Below are positions 1-10,798 of a stretch of 64,000 bases of DNA, piece after piece (positions within the stretch are counted from its first letter, which is position 1; each line of letters begins with the position of its first letter). The position numbers were made by a program, and so were the translations under genes. The stretch spans positions 62,001 to 126,000 of the forward strand of contig JAANYP010007554.1 of NCBI GenBank assembly GCA_020465985.1, written 5' to 3'. Under the pieces are notes generated by a model that ran no database searches, was not told the DNA's origin, and was given only the letters and a program-made list of their open reading frames with translations. Source of the DNA: Centrapalus pauciflorus (taxonomy: Eukaryota; Streptophyta; Magnoliopsida; Asterales; Asteraceae).

Positions 1-399
1 AAATAATCAACCTAAAATTTAAAAAATTAACTAATATAAATAATAAAAGTAAAAGGAACAAAGAATTATAAATAATTAGCATCCTAACTATACTCCACCT
101 CAAATAAACACCTATTCGTTTCCTTTGTTTTTTTTTTTCTTTCCAGATAATATCCTTGAACCTATTTAGCCTTAAAAATAGAGACAAACCTGGATAATGT
201 TTGCGTCCCACTAAGTGATGCACAATTCACACAACAATTTTTCAAGATCATTAATTATTAAAAATGTACATAGATAAGGAAATATTGAGTTTTAAATTTG
301 TGACATAATCCTTAAATTTAAATAACAGATATTTTCTAAAATAAAGGAATTTCAAATATGATAGATTGAAATAGAATTATTTAAGACAATATCTGATAT
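1..399 (-). other. Untranslated tail after pol of Copia-1
   Basis: AT-rich sequence lying downstream (on the minus strand) of the pol stop codon at 400-402. I see no coding potential and no match to the probable Copia-1 LTR at 18307-18649, so the 3' LTR is probably beyond the left edge. Nothing else is recognisable here. Confidence 0.5.
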
Positions 400-574
400 T
401 TAATTGGAAGGCGGATTCAACATGCCGATATGAGATACTAAAAACTGAAAACGAGGTTCGTCTAAAGCTTTAGTAAAGATATCCGCAAGTTGATATTCCG
501 TGCCATCAAAATACAACTCAATCGTTCCCTTTTCTAGGTGATCTTTAATAAAATGATACCTGATACCTATGGTG
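400..574 (-). pseudogene. Copia-1 pol C-terminus (RNase H end)
   Basis: The minus-strand translation reads IRYHFIKDHLEKG, then ADIFTKALDEPRF and SHIGMLNPP before a TAA stop (400-402). This is the conserved C-terminal tail of Copia RNase H and the end of the gag-pol polyprotein. The tail is intact. The upstream catalytic part of RNase H (Asp, Glu, Asp) is missing because the frame runs at about 575 into unrelated motif-rich DNA. Confidence 0.8.
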
Positions 575-905
575 CACCGGAATGAAAATCTTTTTCAAAT
601 TTTTTTATATTTATAATGAAAATGCAAAAAAGAAAAATTTTAAAAATATGCTAAGTGCTGGATTTCGGATGGACTGAATTCAGATGAACAGTGCCACCGA
701 ATTCGGATCCTGCCGAAATCCGGATGATGAATTTGAAATTGCATATGATAGTCCGAATTCAGATGTTGTTGTGAAAGTGTATGATCCGAATTCGGATGGT
801 GATGGAAATTCAGATGGGAACCGAAATCGGATGAATGCAATGATGAGGGAATGGAATGAATTCGGATGAAATAAGCATTTCGGATGAGTTCCGAATTCGG
901 GTCAA
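575..905. repeat. CCGAATTCGG-motif DNA replacing RNase H
   Basis: About 330 bp sit between the RT end (SVDNTQ) and the RNase H tail, where roughly 500 bp of RNase H coding would be expected. The stretch holds the perfect palindrome CCGAATTCGG at 697-706, 786-795 and 891-900, plus degenerate copies and the phrase CAGATGAACAGTG. The same phrases occur in the Copia-1 leader (7760-8400). It is therefore probably a displaced copy of leader-type sequence. Open frames across it are by-products of the repeats. Confidence 0.6.
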
Positions 906-1764
906 CTGTGTATTATCGACACTTTTCCCTGAAGGATCGGTGTCTAACTTACAGTTGGAGGCCATGGGAGTTGCGATACTCGTGCAAGAGTCTGACTTAT
1001 ACTTCTTGAGAATGTCAAGAGTATATTTCGACTGGTTCACAAAAATCCCATTCCCAAATTGTTTGACTTGTAATCCGATGAAAAAATTTATTTTCCCCAT
1101 CATACTCATCTCGAAGCTGGACTCCATTAGGGCTGAAAATCCTTACAGAATTTACTGTCAGTAGATCCAAATATAATGTCGTCGACATATATTTGTACTA
1201 GCATTATGTGTGGGCCGAACAGAGTTGTGTCCACCATACCTTTGCTGAAACCAGCAGAGATAAGAAAAATTAGAGACTATCATACCATGCGCGAGGTGCT
1301 TGTTTTAAACCATAGAGGGCTTTATCTGGCACATAAACATGGTCCGGTTTATGTGCGTCAACAAATCCTTGAGGTTGTTCAACGTACACCTCTTCGTTAA
1401 GTTCACCGTGAAGAAAGGCAGTCTTGACGTTCATCTGGTACACTTTAAAGTCCTTGTGTGCCGCATACGCCAAGAAGATTCTGATTGTTTCGATCCGTGC
1501 AACTGGAGCGAAGGACTCTTCATAATCTATCCCTTCTTGTTCTCGGTAGCCTTTGGCAACAAGGCTCGCTTTATTCCTTATCACAATCTCGTTCTCATCT
1601 CGTTTGTTCTTAAAGATCCACTTTGTTCCAATCACTGTACGATCTTTTGGTTTGGGAACTAACCGCCATACTCTGAGCTGTTCAAACTGGTTGAGTTCTT
1701 CTTGCATTGAAACTATCCAGTCCGGGTCTTTTAGGGCTTCATCCACACGAGCAGGCTCTATCAT
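905..1764 (-). pseudogene. Copia-1 reverse transcriptase
   Basis: Copia RT domain (RVT_2 type). Motifs in order on the minus strand are DPDWIVSMQEEL, GTKWIFKNKRDE, YEESFAPVARIE, VYQMNVKTAFLHGEL, ALYGLKQAPRAWYDSL, then YVDDIIFGST near 1165-1200 and FFIGLQVKQ. The YVDD catalytic pair is present. The first catalytic Asp, normally in QMDVKTAF, is Asn here. At least one frameshift separates the N-terminal part (1270-1764) from the C-terminal part (905-1127). RT copies element RNA into cDNA in the cytoplasmic particle; this copy is dead. Confidence 0.85.
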
Positions 1765-2229
1765 ACTAACGAATGATGCGAAGAGACATTCATTAGCAGA
1801 CGCCCTACGTGTTTGGACTCCAGTTGAAACATCACAAATGATCTGATCGGTTGGGTGACTTCGGGTCCATTTAGTCTCGTGTCGAAGCAGTGCTCGGGAT
1901 GGAATCTCAGTGGTTAAACTAAGGATGGATGAAGATTCATGGTCAGTGGTTTAAAGTGATGGTACCACTAGTTCTGGTTTTAAATCCGAGGGTTCAGATG
2001 AAGGAAGGATATTTGGCATTATATGCAAGGGTATTATAGGAGTAGATTCAACTGCGGATGTATCAGTGGTTGATGTTGATGGATGAGGGTACGATGTGGA
2101 TGAAGATGGAGCGGATAAACTTTGTGGCGCAGTTGAATTGGATGGATTACCTACTTCTTTTTCATCTTCCGATTTTGTTAATTTATTTGATCCTTTTTAC
2201 GTAGAATTTTTCGGTCCTAATGCTAATAG
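1765..2229 (-). pseudogene. Copia-1 integrase C-terminus/RT linker, decayed
   Basis: Minus-strand translation gives only Pro-, His- and Ser-rich fragments with many stops. The region lies between the integrase C-terminal motif (AFNTRTTTVNESVHVTFDE, next feature) and the RT. Copia elements carry a poorly conserved linker at this place. No conserved motif was found. Confidence 0.5.
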
Positions 2230-3141
2230 TCTCCAGGCATTTATGTAATGCGAGGTCATGTATCATCAACTTTGGGTGCTAGTTCAGCCAACTCATCAAA
2301 TGTGACATGCACACTTTCATTGACTGTCGTGGTTCGAGTATTGAATGCACGATAAGCCTTCGACTTGGATTAGTATCCAATGAAGACCGCTTTATCCGCT
2401 TTTTCGTTAAATTTGCCGAGGTTGTCTTTATCGTTCAGCACATAGCACCTGCAAGCAAATACACGTAAGTACTTGATAAAAGGCACTTTATTTAGAAATA
2501 GTTGATAAGGAGTTTAATTGAAGCGCTTATAGATAATGGAGGGATTCTGTGTATAACAAGGTGTTGATACAGCTTTAGCCCACAGGATTGGAGGTAGCTT
2601 TGAGTAGGTTAGCATTGTATGAGCGGCTTCCACGAGGGTACGATTACCCCTTTCCACGACTCCATTTTGTTGTGGTGTTCTAGCAGCAGAATATTGATGA
2701 TGAATACCTTTGGATCGAAGGAAGCCCTCAACTACCGAATTCTTGAACTCCGTGCCGTTATTGGATCTAATTTATTGATCTGACAGCTGCTGTTGGGTTT
2801 CGACACTCTTTATAAAATGTATGATTTCTTGAGCCGTCTCGTCCTTGGATAGTAAGAACTTAACCCACATATATCGTGAGTAGTCATCAACGATAACCAA
2901 CACATATCGCTTCCCATTTATGCCTTGGGTCCGCATCGGTCCCCATAAATCCATGTGAAGTAACTCCAATACTCTTATCGTTGATGGTTCGGGTTTTGGT
3001 TTATGAGACGATCGTTTCATCTTTCCTTTCTCACAAGCTCCACAAAGATGGTCTTTTCATAAAGCAATTCTGGGAGACCTTTAACCAGTTATTTCGCAGC
3101 CAGCTTGTTGATATTGTCAAAATTCAAGTGGGATAGTCTTC
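2230..3141 (-). pseudogene. Copia-1 integrase
   Basis: Integrase inserts cDNA into the host genome. Visible pieces are a zinc-finger remnant near 3030-3140, then the core: HMDLWGPMR (first Asp), a second site reading RSNNGTEF, and QQNGVVERGNRTL (catalytic Glu). The usual RSDNGTEF has an Asp where this copy has Asn, so the second catalytic residue is lost. A stop sits just upstream of it. The C-terminal GKFNEKADKAVFIGY and RAFNTRTTTVNES motifs follow near 2300-2430. The left TSD of the solo LTR (3142-3146) borders this feature. Confidence 0.85.
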
Positions 3142-3146
3142 GACGC
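3142..3146. repeat. Left TSD of solo LTR (GACGC)
   Basis: GACGC directly precedes the LTR end TGTAAGGTC and is repeated at 3794-3798 directly after the other end. Joining the flanks restores the Copia-1 pre-integrase reading (WRRRLSHLNFDN), showing that this is a true target-site duplication. Confidence 0.9.
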
Positions 3147-3793
3147 TGTAAGGTCTACCACTGCAAGATCTATGTAGACGCGGATCCGTGAACGAGTGCG
3201 GAATCCTCGTTGACGGTTAGACAGACAACTCTCAACCAACGGAACACGGAGACTATTAGACGCTGAACGAACGACACACGAACGATCCTACGTACTAATT
3301 CTCTCCGAAACGGCACTCACCTAGCTGATAAACTCGAGATCGCCTCTTGCTTAATTCCTCACGAATTCTGCAAAAAGTCTTCTAATCATTCGAGTCTATC
3401 CCTAATTATAGACCCAGATTCGAATCTGATGTGGGTCAGACTCGAATCTGGCCCAAGGCCCATTCGAGTCTGTCCAACATGACAGTCTCGACTCTATCCT
3501 ATATTCGAATCTAAGGTCTCATTCGAATCTATCACAGATTCGAATGTATCCTCTTATGCAATTCGAATCTAGCCTTTGACATATACAACTAAGTGTTTGA
3601 AACTTATGATATTACCTTATGACTGATTTTATCTTTGAACTTTATGTTTGAACTTCTTGTAATACGTTACATCAAGTTCAAACATACAAACACTGATAAT
3701 CATCAATCATACATAATATATATATAACAAACATATGCTAAATCACAATGTAAGACAACTTAGACTGCTATCGTCACACGGGATGTACCAACA
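3147..3793 (-). mobile_element. Solo LTR of the Copia-4 family (647 bp)
   Basis: Both ends are intact: on the minus strand the LTR starts TGTTGGTACATCCCG and ends GGTAGACCTTACA. A 5-bp GACGC duplication flanks it, and no internal domain remains. The sequence matches the 5' LTR of Copia-4 (56428-57016), for example GTGTGACGATAGCAGTCTAAG at the start and the run of ATTCGAATCTG motifs. It splits the Copia-1 pre-integrase domain. Solo LTRs arise by recombination between the two LTRs of a full element, so a whole Copia-4-type element once sat here. Confidence 0.9.
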
Positions 3794-4247
3794 GACGCCA
3801 CAACCAAGAGTCTTTTGAAGAGGCTTTTGATAAGAGGCAAATGCTATCCTTTACTATGAACTTGGCTACGTCTATGGTGTAAAGGTTAGAGTTACGGGAA
3901 CCGGATAGGATTTCTTTGCCATCCATACTCCTTATACTGCAGTTCTTTGCCCTAAACGTTACTTCTAGTCCTTTATCACAGAGCTGTCCTACGCTAAATA
4001 GATTATGCGATAATCCCTCAACATAGTCAACGTCCTTGATGACTAGATTATTCAGGACTATGTCCCCGTAGCCTTTTATATGAGCCTGATGGTTGTTCCC
4101 GAATTTTACCATCCCGCAATATTGTTCAACTAAGTTGGACAGCAATTCTCTTCTCCCAGTCATATGCTTCGAGCAACCCGAATCCGTATACCAGATGGAT
4201 TTAGCCTGAAAGACAAATGAATTCATACAATGAAAAACTATATGCAT
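3794..4247 (-). pseudogene. Copia-1 protease and pre-integrase domain
   Basis: The minus-strand frame reads WYTDSGCSKHMTG, the Copia aspartic protease active site (DSG), then GYGDIVLNNLVIKDV, GLSHNLFSVGQLCDKG and SICLLSKASSKDSWLW. That is the protease followed by the GAG-pre-integrase domain. It is open until the solo LTR interrupts it just after SWLW; the remainder resumes at 3141. The TSD copy occupies 3794-3798. The protease would process the polyprotein during particle maturation. Confidence 0.85.
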
Positions 4248-6380
4248 TCAAACACATCCATCATTTATTGACAATCAAAACGTGTTCTGAACTGAGATGT
4301 TCAGAAAACATGATGAAATAAGACCGGGTCCTGAGCTGTGTGCACAAAAGCCAAACGTGTCGGTTTAAGCACAACCGACAAATAGAAGAACGGGTTCTAG
4401 TATATGGTAAGTAGAAGCCAATTCATTGAAGAACGGGTCTTGATCAGAAGTAACCAAGAACCATCTGCATTAAGATCACACAACTTTGGGTACCTATCCC
4501 AATATGGGTCCCTTTTTGTTAGGAGTTCCAGGTGTATATGGCACGTGTGCAGTATTAGGAACCCATTTAGCATTTATGTGTGGTCCAGATGCATAGCCTT
4601 TTGGAATCCATTGAAGATTGAATTTATTAGGCTTTCGAACCTTAGGAGATAAAATTACCCTCGGTTTTTGACATTTTGAGACCTTTTTGACTTTTGCTTT
4701 GGTTTTGGGCCTCGGCATAGGACAATTCTCATTTTTATTTGTTGCTGATGATGCAACATTTTTTATTTTCTTTTTCCGAATTCTTTTAACAGGATATGGC
4801 ACATAAGCATTCATTTCAGGAACCTGTCGTCTATAACGAGTTGGATATAAATTAAACAATTCACTGAAAGAGTACTTTAAACAAACAGAAGAATTCGTTA
4901 CATCCTTACAGACATTGTTTTCTGAGAATACAGGTATCCTATCTCTAGAAACAAATTCACTTGCATTATAGCATTCTTCACAAAAAAACTTGAGAAATCC
5001 AGCATGGTGGTTTTAAGGACTCTTCTCACATAATCTGTAGGAACAAAACGATTAGAGTCAGTATGCATGGAAGATTTAGACTTTACAAAATTTTCTTTTT
5101 GTTGGTGAGAGGGTTTCTTAAAAGACTTGGATTGAATCTGAGTCTTTTTAGAAACCTCATTTTTAAACGGTTTTAAGCACTCACCTTTATAAATGATAGA
5201 AGAATTTTCAGTTTTAGTTTTGCCTTTGTTGGATGACACATATGGGATTTGATGGGATGAGATTGTTCTTTTGAAAAATCTTTCAATGTTTGAGAAACAG
5301 TGTCAAAATTTTCTCTGTAGACATTTAATTCTACAGATTGTTGAAAATTTTGATTTACCAGATTTTCCTCGCTCTTAAGAAGAGCTTCTTGAAGATCAAG
5401 GGCTTTCTTTTGAGTCGACTTCAATTCGTTTTCTAAAACAGTAGTTTGAGGTTGAAGAACTTTTGTAGGAATATAAAGTCGAGGAATTGGTTTTACAGGT
5501 TTTGCTTTCATTTCTGCTTCTGAATAACTTGACAAGAAGTCTTCCTCTAAAGTGGGTACTCTAGAAGAATAACTCGCATTAAGTTCTTCATATTGAAAAG
5601 GTATTTCTTTTTCTTTGTTTTCGATGCGTTTCTCACCCTCTTGAGTTAAAACATCTTTTGATGACTCAAAAAAGAAAGATTTAAGACCAGCTCCCATATA
5701 ATTCATGTCATGAATATAGGTAAAACTCTTTGAGCCTTTTCCAAATATTTTTGATTTTTAAAACCGATTCCTTGTTTAAAAAGAGTTTTTCATTCGATAA
5801 CCTATCCATACAAGATTCTAGGTACTTATTCCTATCCTGAACATCTACGTTTTCGATAAGCATCTGTTTTATGACATTGTGATTTCTTAACCACTTTGAT
5901 TGATATAATTCAGACGACTCTTTTAAAGTTTGAGCTAGATGTTCAGCCTGCACACACTTTTCAGTTTCAGCATTTAACCTAGCTTCTAGATCAAGTATAT
6001 GTGTGTGCAATGTACATTCACTAGTTACAGACAAATTATTTACAAGCTCTTGAATGTAACAGGAATATACCTCTTGTGTCTCTGAACCGGATGAAGAACA
6101 TCCGGGATCGTCGGATTTAGCCATCAGACATGCTGGTGGATTTTTCATTTTCTCCCCCTCACCAGCACGGTCTGAATCTGAAGAAGTGGAAGTGGAACAG
6201 TGATCCAACCCCAGACGATCAACCATATAACAATTCTTGCCCTTATCATCCTCCTCGTCGGTATCTTCAGCATCCCAGTAGTCTTCCTGGTCGACGAGAG
6301 CCATGGCATCGGTTCGTTTCTTAGCGGCTTCCAATTTCCGCTCATAGTAGCCTACGTCCCTGTCAAACTTGTTGTTACAT
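4248..6380 (-). pseudogene. Copia-1 gag C-terminal coiled-coil spacer
   Basis: A long region between the zinc knuckle and the protease. Open pieces lie at 6380-5708, 5706-5173, 5239-4898 and 4859-4494, in alternating frames. They contain charged heptad-like stretches rich in Glu, Lys, Leu and Asn (for example LEARLNAETEKCVQAEHLAQ), as expected of a coiled coil. They then run into a basic segment (KRIRKKKIKN) and the WIPKGY / KWVPNT phrases that precede the protease. Several frameshifts are present. Such spacers occur in many plant Copia gag-pol proteins; I assign no biochemical activity. Confidence 0.7.
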
Positions 6381-7734
6381 TCCCGAGCAAAGTTTTCCAG
6401 TTTCACACATTTATAACAGAGACGCTCTTTGGCGCCCTTCGGTACATCGGCTCTGGGTCTGTCATCCCTCCTTTCTACCGGCCTCTTGTCGGCGCGACGA
6501 GGTTCTCGCCTTTCATCCCTCGTTTTATCCCGACGATCATACTCTCTTTGATTGTCCTTGCGGTCGTCCCTGCGGTCATCACGACAATCGTCCCTTTGAT
6601 CATAGTCTCTCCTGTCATCCCTACGATCATCACGCCTATCGTCTCACCTTTCATTAAGACGATCATCTCGATAGTCGCGTCTATCGTCGTACCGCCTCTC
6701 ATCCCTGTCATCCCTGCAATAGTCATCCCGACGATAATCATTGCATCGTTCATCTCTCCTGTCATCTGAGTACCTCCGCGGACCGGTGTCATAACGAAGC
6801 TGGTTGTTAGTCTTGTGGGAAAAACGTCGTTGTTGAAGACGATTTGTCCACAAGGCTATTTGTTCTTGAATAACGGCTTCTTCCTCATCAATTACCTCAC
6901 GCGGAGGAGAATTATACCTGTACAGTGATGAAGATGAACCTTGTGCAAAAGATGCAGTGGGAATATTCGTGTTGGAGATTAAGGCTAGGGAATCATTTGG
7001 TTTGATGTCGGTGTTAGTAGATAGCAGCAAGGATGCGAGTTTATTTTCCATCTGTTTCTGGTGATCCACATCACCTTGATACTTTTTCAGCTCTTTGAAT
7101 ACGACATTGATCGATACTTCGGGAATATTCAGGACTCGTCGGGTGGCCCGGCATGCAATCTGCCACTCAGGGGCTAAGGCCGAAAAGAACTGGATGTTTA
7201 TGTCATCCTTGTCCTTTTTGATGTGCAGTTTGTTTAACTCATTTAGGATTGCACAGAACCTGGTAAACGTAGCCTGCAGCGACTCCCCGTCTCTGGCTCG
7301 GAATTCGGTGAACTTAGCCTTAGCTTCCTCTATTTTCGCTTGGTCATCTGGATCTGCCCCCAGCATTTGCACTTCTAGCTCGTCCCACATTTCCTTAGCT
7401 AACATTTTCCTGTATACTCCGACTAAGGTATCTGTGGGGAGGGCCTGATAGATCGGATACACAACCCTCTTATCGGCATGCTGCCTGTCACGCTCGGCGT
7501 CATTAGCTGGTTCTCTCTCAACCTTAGATGCCAGTACAGGGGGTCAGCCTCGGGTCTAGCCGCGATTTCCCGATAGTAGATAACGGGGCCCTCTGAAATG
7601 GATTGAAGCATAAGGTTTCTGTTGAGTTGCATACCGACAAACTTTAGGAACCGGGACTTCCACTGTTCATACTCGTTAGGATACAGAACAGGTGGTCTGT
7701 TCTCGGATCCGAGTACGAGAGCTTCACGAGACAT
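6381..7734 (-). pseudogene. Copia-1 gag (capsid and nucleocapsid)
   Basis: The start ATG is at 7732-7734 (MSREALVLGSENRPPVLYPNEY), followed by YEQWKSRFLKFV as in Copia gag. A frameshift lies near 7430-7460. The capsid part then continues (YQALPTDTLVGVYRK, LQATFTRFCAILNELNK). Next comes a long Arg/Asp repeat of RRDDRRDY type (about 6480-6790) and a nucleocapsid knuckle near 6380-6430, read CYKCVKLENFAREC. The knuckle has Asn where the zinc-binding His of CX2CX4HX4C belongs. One in-frame TGA interrupts the repeat near 6644. Confidence 0.8.
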
Positions 7735-8598
7735 GATTGATGGTGCTGATAGAACGAATAAGATCTTGAAGGTGGAAACTTGAATCGGATGGACTGGACT
7801 GCAGATGAACAGTACATTGGATGGTACTGATTCGGATCTAAGTGTTGAGTTCGGATATAGCCGAATTCGGATGGATTGTAGTTCGGACAAGAACCGAATT
7901 CGGATGAACAGTGATTCGGACAGAGACCTAGTTCGGATGATTGAAGAAGGATGAACCGAATTCGGGTGGACTGGATTCGGATGAACAGTGCCTACTTCGG
8001 ATGGATGAAGGAACCGAATTCGGATGGTCCGGATTCGGGTTAACAGTGTCTAATTCAGACGAACACTTAGGAAATTTTTCAGGAAGGGAGACCGAATTCG
8101 GATAGTCCGGATTCGGTTAGTCCGAAATTGAAATGGTCCGAAATGGAAAGTTAAATTAAAGCGCAAGTCAAATTATGAAAATGAAATTGCCTGATTTGGA
8201 CTTCGGTTGGTTCGATGTTCGGATCGGACCGAAACAAGGTCCGAAATGGGCAATAGCATGGTCCGAAGTACACCTAAAATTGGTCCGAAATGGACCGAAA
8301 TGAGGTCCGAAGTAGTCCGAATTAGGGTCCTTGATGGTCCGAAATGGTCCGAAATTAGGCCCGAAATGCTACAGTTTGGTCCGAAATACAGCAGATATTC
8401 AATTATGTAGATTAGTTCAGACTACCATTTGAGCCGATTTTTGGCCAAAAATTGTTTTTAAATGATTGTGAAACTATTTTAAAAACTTTATATGTTTTAA
8501 AATATACCAAAACAGTTAAGAATCAGTAAAAACCGACCAAAAACCCACTAAAAGCCATATTTCTTAAACTTTAAAAACAGCCGATTAAATGAGGATTT
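7735..8598 (-). other. Copia-1 leader with CG-centred palindromes
   Basis: Untranslated leader upstream of gag. From about 7760 to 8101 it carries five perfect CCGAATTCGG palindromes (7861-7870, 7894-7903, 7956-7965, 8014-8023, 8092-8101) with many TTCGGATG and GATGAACAGTG variants. From 8100 to 8400 the theme changes to about ten copies of GGTCCGAAAT. The last 170 bp are ordinary AT-rich DNA. The leader is cut by Gypsy-1 (TSD GATTT, 8594-8598) and resumes at 18096. Short open frames inside it are repeat by-products. Confidence 0.6.
8594..8598. repeat. Left TSD of Gypsy-1 (GATTT)
   Basis: GATTT abuts the TGTGAAGACC end of Gypsy-1 and recurs at 18091-18095 immediately after its other end, GGTTGTTACA. 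Confidence 0.9.
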
Positions 8599-9856
8599 TG
8601 TGAAGACCTACCCTTACGGGGCAGTCCTCAGAGTCTAGGTCCCACATCATGCAACACGATATCAATCATAACTAATGTAGAGTAATTATATTGCGGAATT
8701 TCAAATTACAAGTACAAATTATTAGGATTTAGTTTAATACAGTTTTAGTGCAAATTACAGTTTTCAAACTAAACTTATAAACGGTACAATCTAATCTAAT
8801 TCATGTCATCATACAATCAAATCAATCTACCCAGACCACCACAATTTTCATATGCCAATCAGTACCAAAAGGTTTGTTGAGTAGTGGTCTATGAAAACTT
8901 CGACTTGATTCTTGTAAGACCTAAGAACTAGGTCCGGCAGGTGACTTTCCTTTAACATTTCCTGTAAAAAAAATGTAAAAAACATTTGTAAGCAAAGCTT
9001 AGTGAGAATATAGATTTTCAGATTACATGCATTATCAAGCGGATCATGGGTCTAGCGTGATATGTCTTGACTGCCGCTACAACCACTCATGATTGAGACA
9101 TAGTAGTCATAGAGTCATATGATGTTCAAGCCACACTCACGCTTTAATTGTGGGAATCAGCCACATATTGGGCTAGCTACCAGTAAATCAACGTGGCGGA
9201 ACATCGGAGTATCATTACAAAGTCCAATAGAACAGGTGAAATAGCATGGTCTAGAACAATAGACCGTCAAGGCTAATCATTCTAAGCTGAATCGATATAT
9301 CAAAGGTGCGAGCAATAGTGAAAGCATAAGTCATCAAGGTCATGATAGCAATAATGTCATAGCAATATCTGAAATGAACTGTAAATACAATGTCATGCGG
9401 AATGATAAATCAAATAGCTATCATGATCCACAGGGCATCACCTATCCATGGTGAGCACAGGTCACAATCTAGCTGATCATGTATGAATGTCAAATAATCT
9501 ATCATCAACAATATGTCTCAACCGGAATCTAGCATGTAAAAATGAATATCTATAACTCACATATTCTTGTGGTCTTTATCAAGCAGATCTAAAATCCACC
9601 ACTTGAGTTATCTCAGGATTTTATCTTTAAATATTTGTCAATCTGTTCTCTGTCAATTCTTTTCAAGTGTATGACCTGCTTTCAATATCTCAAATCTTTA
9701 GATCTTTGTTCAGAATTAACTGAATCTGTCTAGAATCATATCATATCATATCATTAGTTTTTTAGCTAAAAATCTTTATTTTATCCGATTCTGATAATTG
9801 ATAACTAATTAATCTTTCATTTGTTCACATTCTTTGTTTCATTAAACTCTCAAAAG

Positions 9857-9859
<3 letters not shown>

Positions 9860-9930
<71 letters not shown>

Positions 9931-9951
9931 ATGTATATATATATATATATA
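9860..9951. repeat. AT microsatellite in Gypsy-1 3' LTR
   Basis: A near-pure (AT)n run of about 69 bp, a short break (CAATG) and a second AT run. It lies at the same place in the other LTR (16848-16923), with different length and flanks. Confidence 0.95.
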
Positions 9952-10014
9952 ATCATGTTGCTTTGTTGATCTTTAATCATTCTAATCATTTATTTATTTA
10001 TTAAAATATCAAAA

Positions 10015-10265
10015 TCATGGTGTTCGGATTTGATCCATCCGGATTTGGACCATCCGGATTGGGTGATCCGGATTCGGTCCATCCGAAGTGGTATTTCAAT
10101 TCGGACCCATCCATCCATCCGGATTCGGAGTAGCCCGGATCAAGCACCCGGATTCCGACCGAAGTACCTAACCCGAATTTGACCATCCGAACCATATCAT
10201 CCGAATTGGGACTTGGGAACCGAATTGGGAACATCCGAAATGCATAGAATCCGAAGTGGAGCATC
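10015..10265. repeat. CATCCGAA / ATCCGGAT motif block in Gypsy-1 LTR
   Basis: In 250 bp there are four ATCCGGAT palindromes and four CATCCGAA words plus variants such as CCCGGATTC. The block is conserved in the second LTR (17010-17265). The same words, in reverse orientation, fill the Copia-1 leader. A regulatory role in the U3 region is possible but not shown. Confidence 0.7.
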
Positions 10266-10790
10266 TCATTTATATTAACATGCAATGTATTATAATGTTG
10301 TATTTTCATATTTGGGTTGTTTTTAAACTATATTCCCTATCAACAACATTATAAATTGATCAAGATCATCCAAAAATGCCCATTTTTGTCAAAAATACTT
10401 ATTTTTTTACAAAATTTCAGATTTTGAACATATTTAGATGAATTAACCACTGATTTTTGATTCTATCACTTTTATATACTTAGTTTCATGATTATCTACT
10501 AAAATCTTAGACATGGAACTTCAAAATTCTTGTTTTAAATTCTTTGTTTCGGTTTTTAAAAAAACCGAAACAATACTCATAAAATTATGAAAAATAATCA
10601 AGAATTACCTCTATTCTTTGTAGTTTGTTGTTAATTGTTTCTTCTTGTAACTCTTTCTTGTCTTGAATCTTGAATTGATTGTAAATTTATGGAGTTCTTG
10701 GATGAATTTGTTGAAAGAACCGATTGTAGAGAGAGAGTAGAGAGAGAGTGTGTGATTTTCTTAATTGTGTTAAATGACCATTAATTGGAG

Positions 10791-10798
10791 TTTATATA
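10791..10798 (-). promoter_or_regulatory. Putative TATA box, Gypsy-1 3' LTR
   Basis: The element-sense strand reads TATATAAA about 210 bp from the LTR start, followed about 60 bp on by CT repeats (ACTCTCTCTCTAC), a common plant 5'-leader pattern. The same box is at 17872-17879 in the other LTR. It would place the transcription start about 30 bp downstream, defining the U3/R border. Confidence 0.6.

Noticed and set aside
6200..6769. A 189-codon plus-strand open frame rich in Ile, Val and Pro that resembles a membrane protein.
   Set aside because: It is antisense to the Arg/Asp repeat of the Copia-1 gag. The hydrophobic look is the complement of the GATGAC-type repeat.
7760..8400. Regularly recurring short motifs, considered as a CRISPR array or satellite.
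   Set aside because: Spacing and copies are irregular, units are about 10 bp, there are no unique spacers of constant length, and this is plant DNA.
10001..10309. Minus-strand open frame with NPDGPNPDGSNP repeats, like a structural protein.
   Set aside because: It lies in the Gypsy-1 LTR over the CATCCGGAT motif block. The peptide repeat only reflects the DNA motif, and the other LTR copy is not open in the same way.
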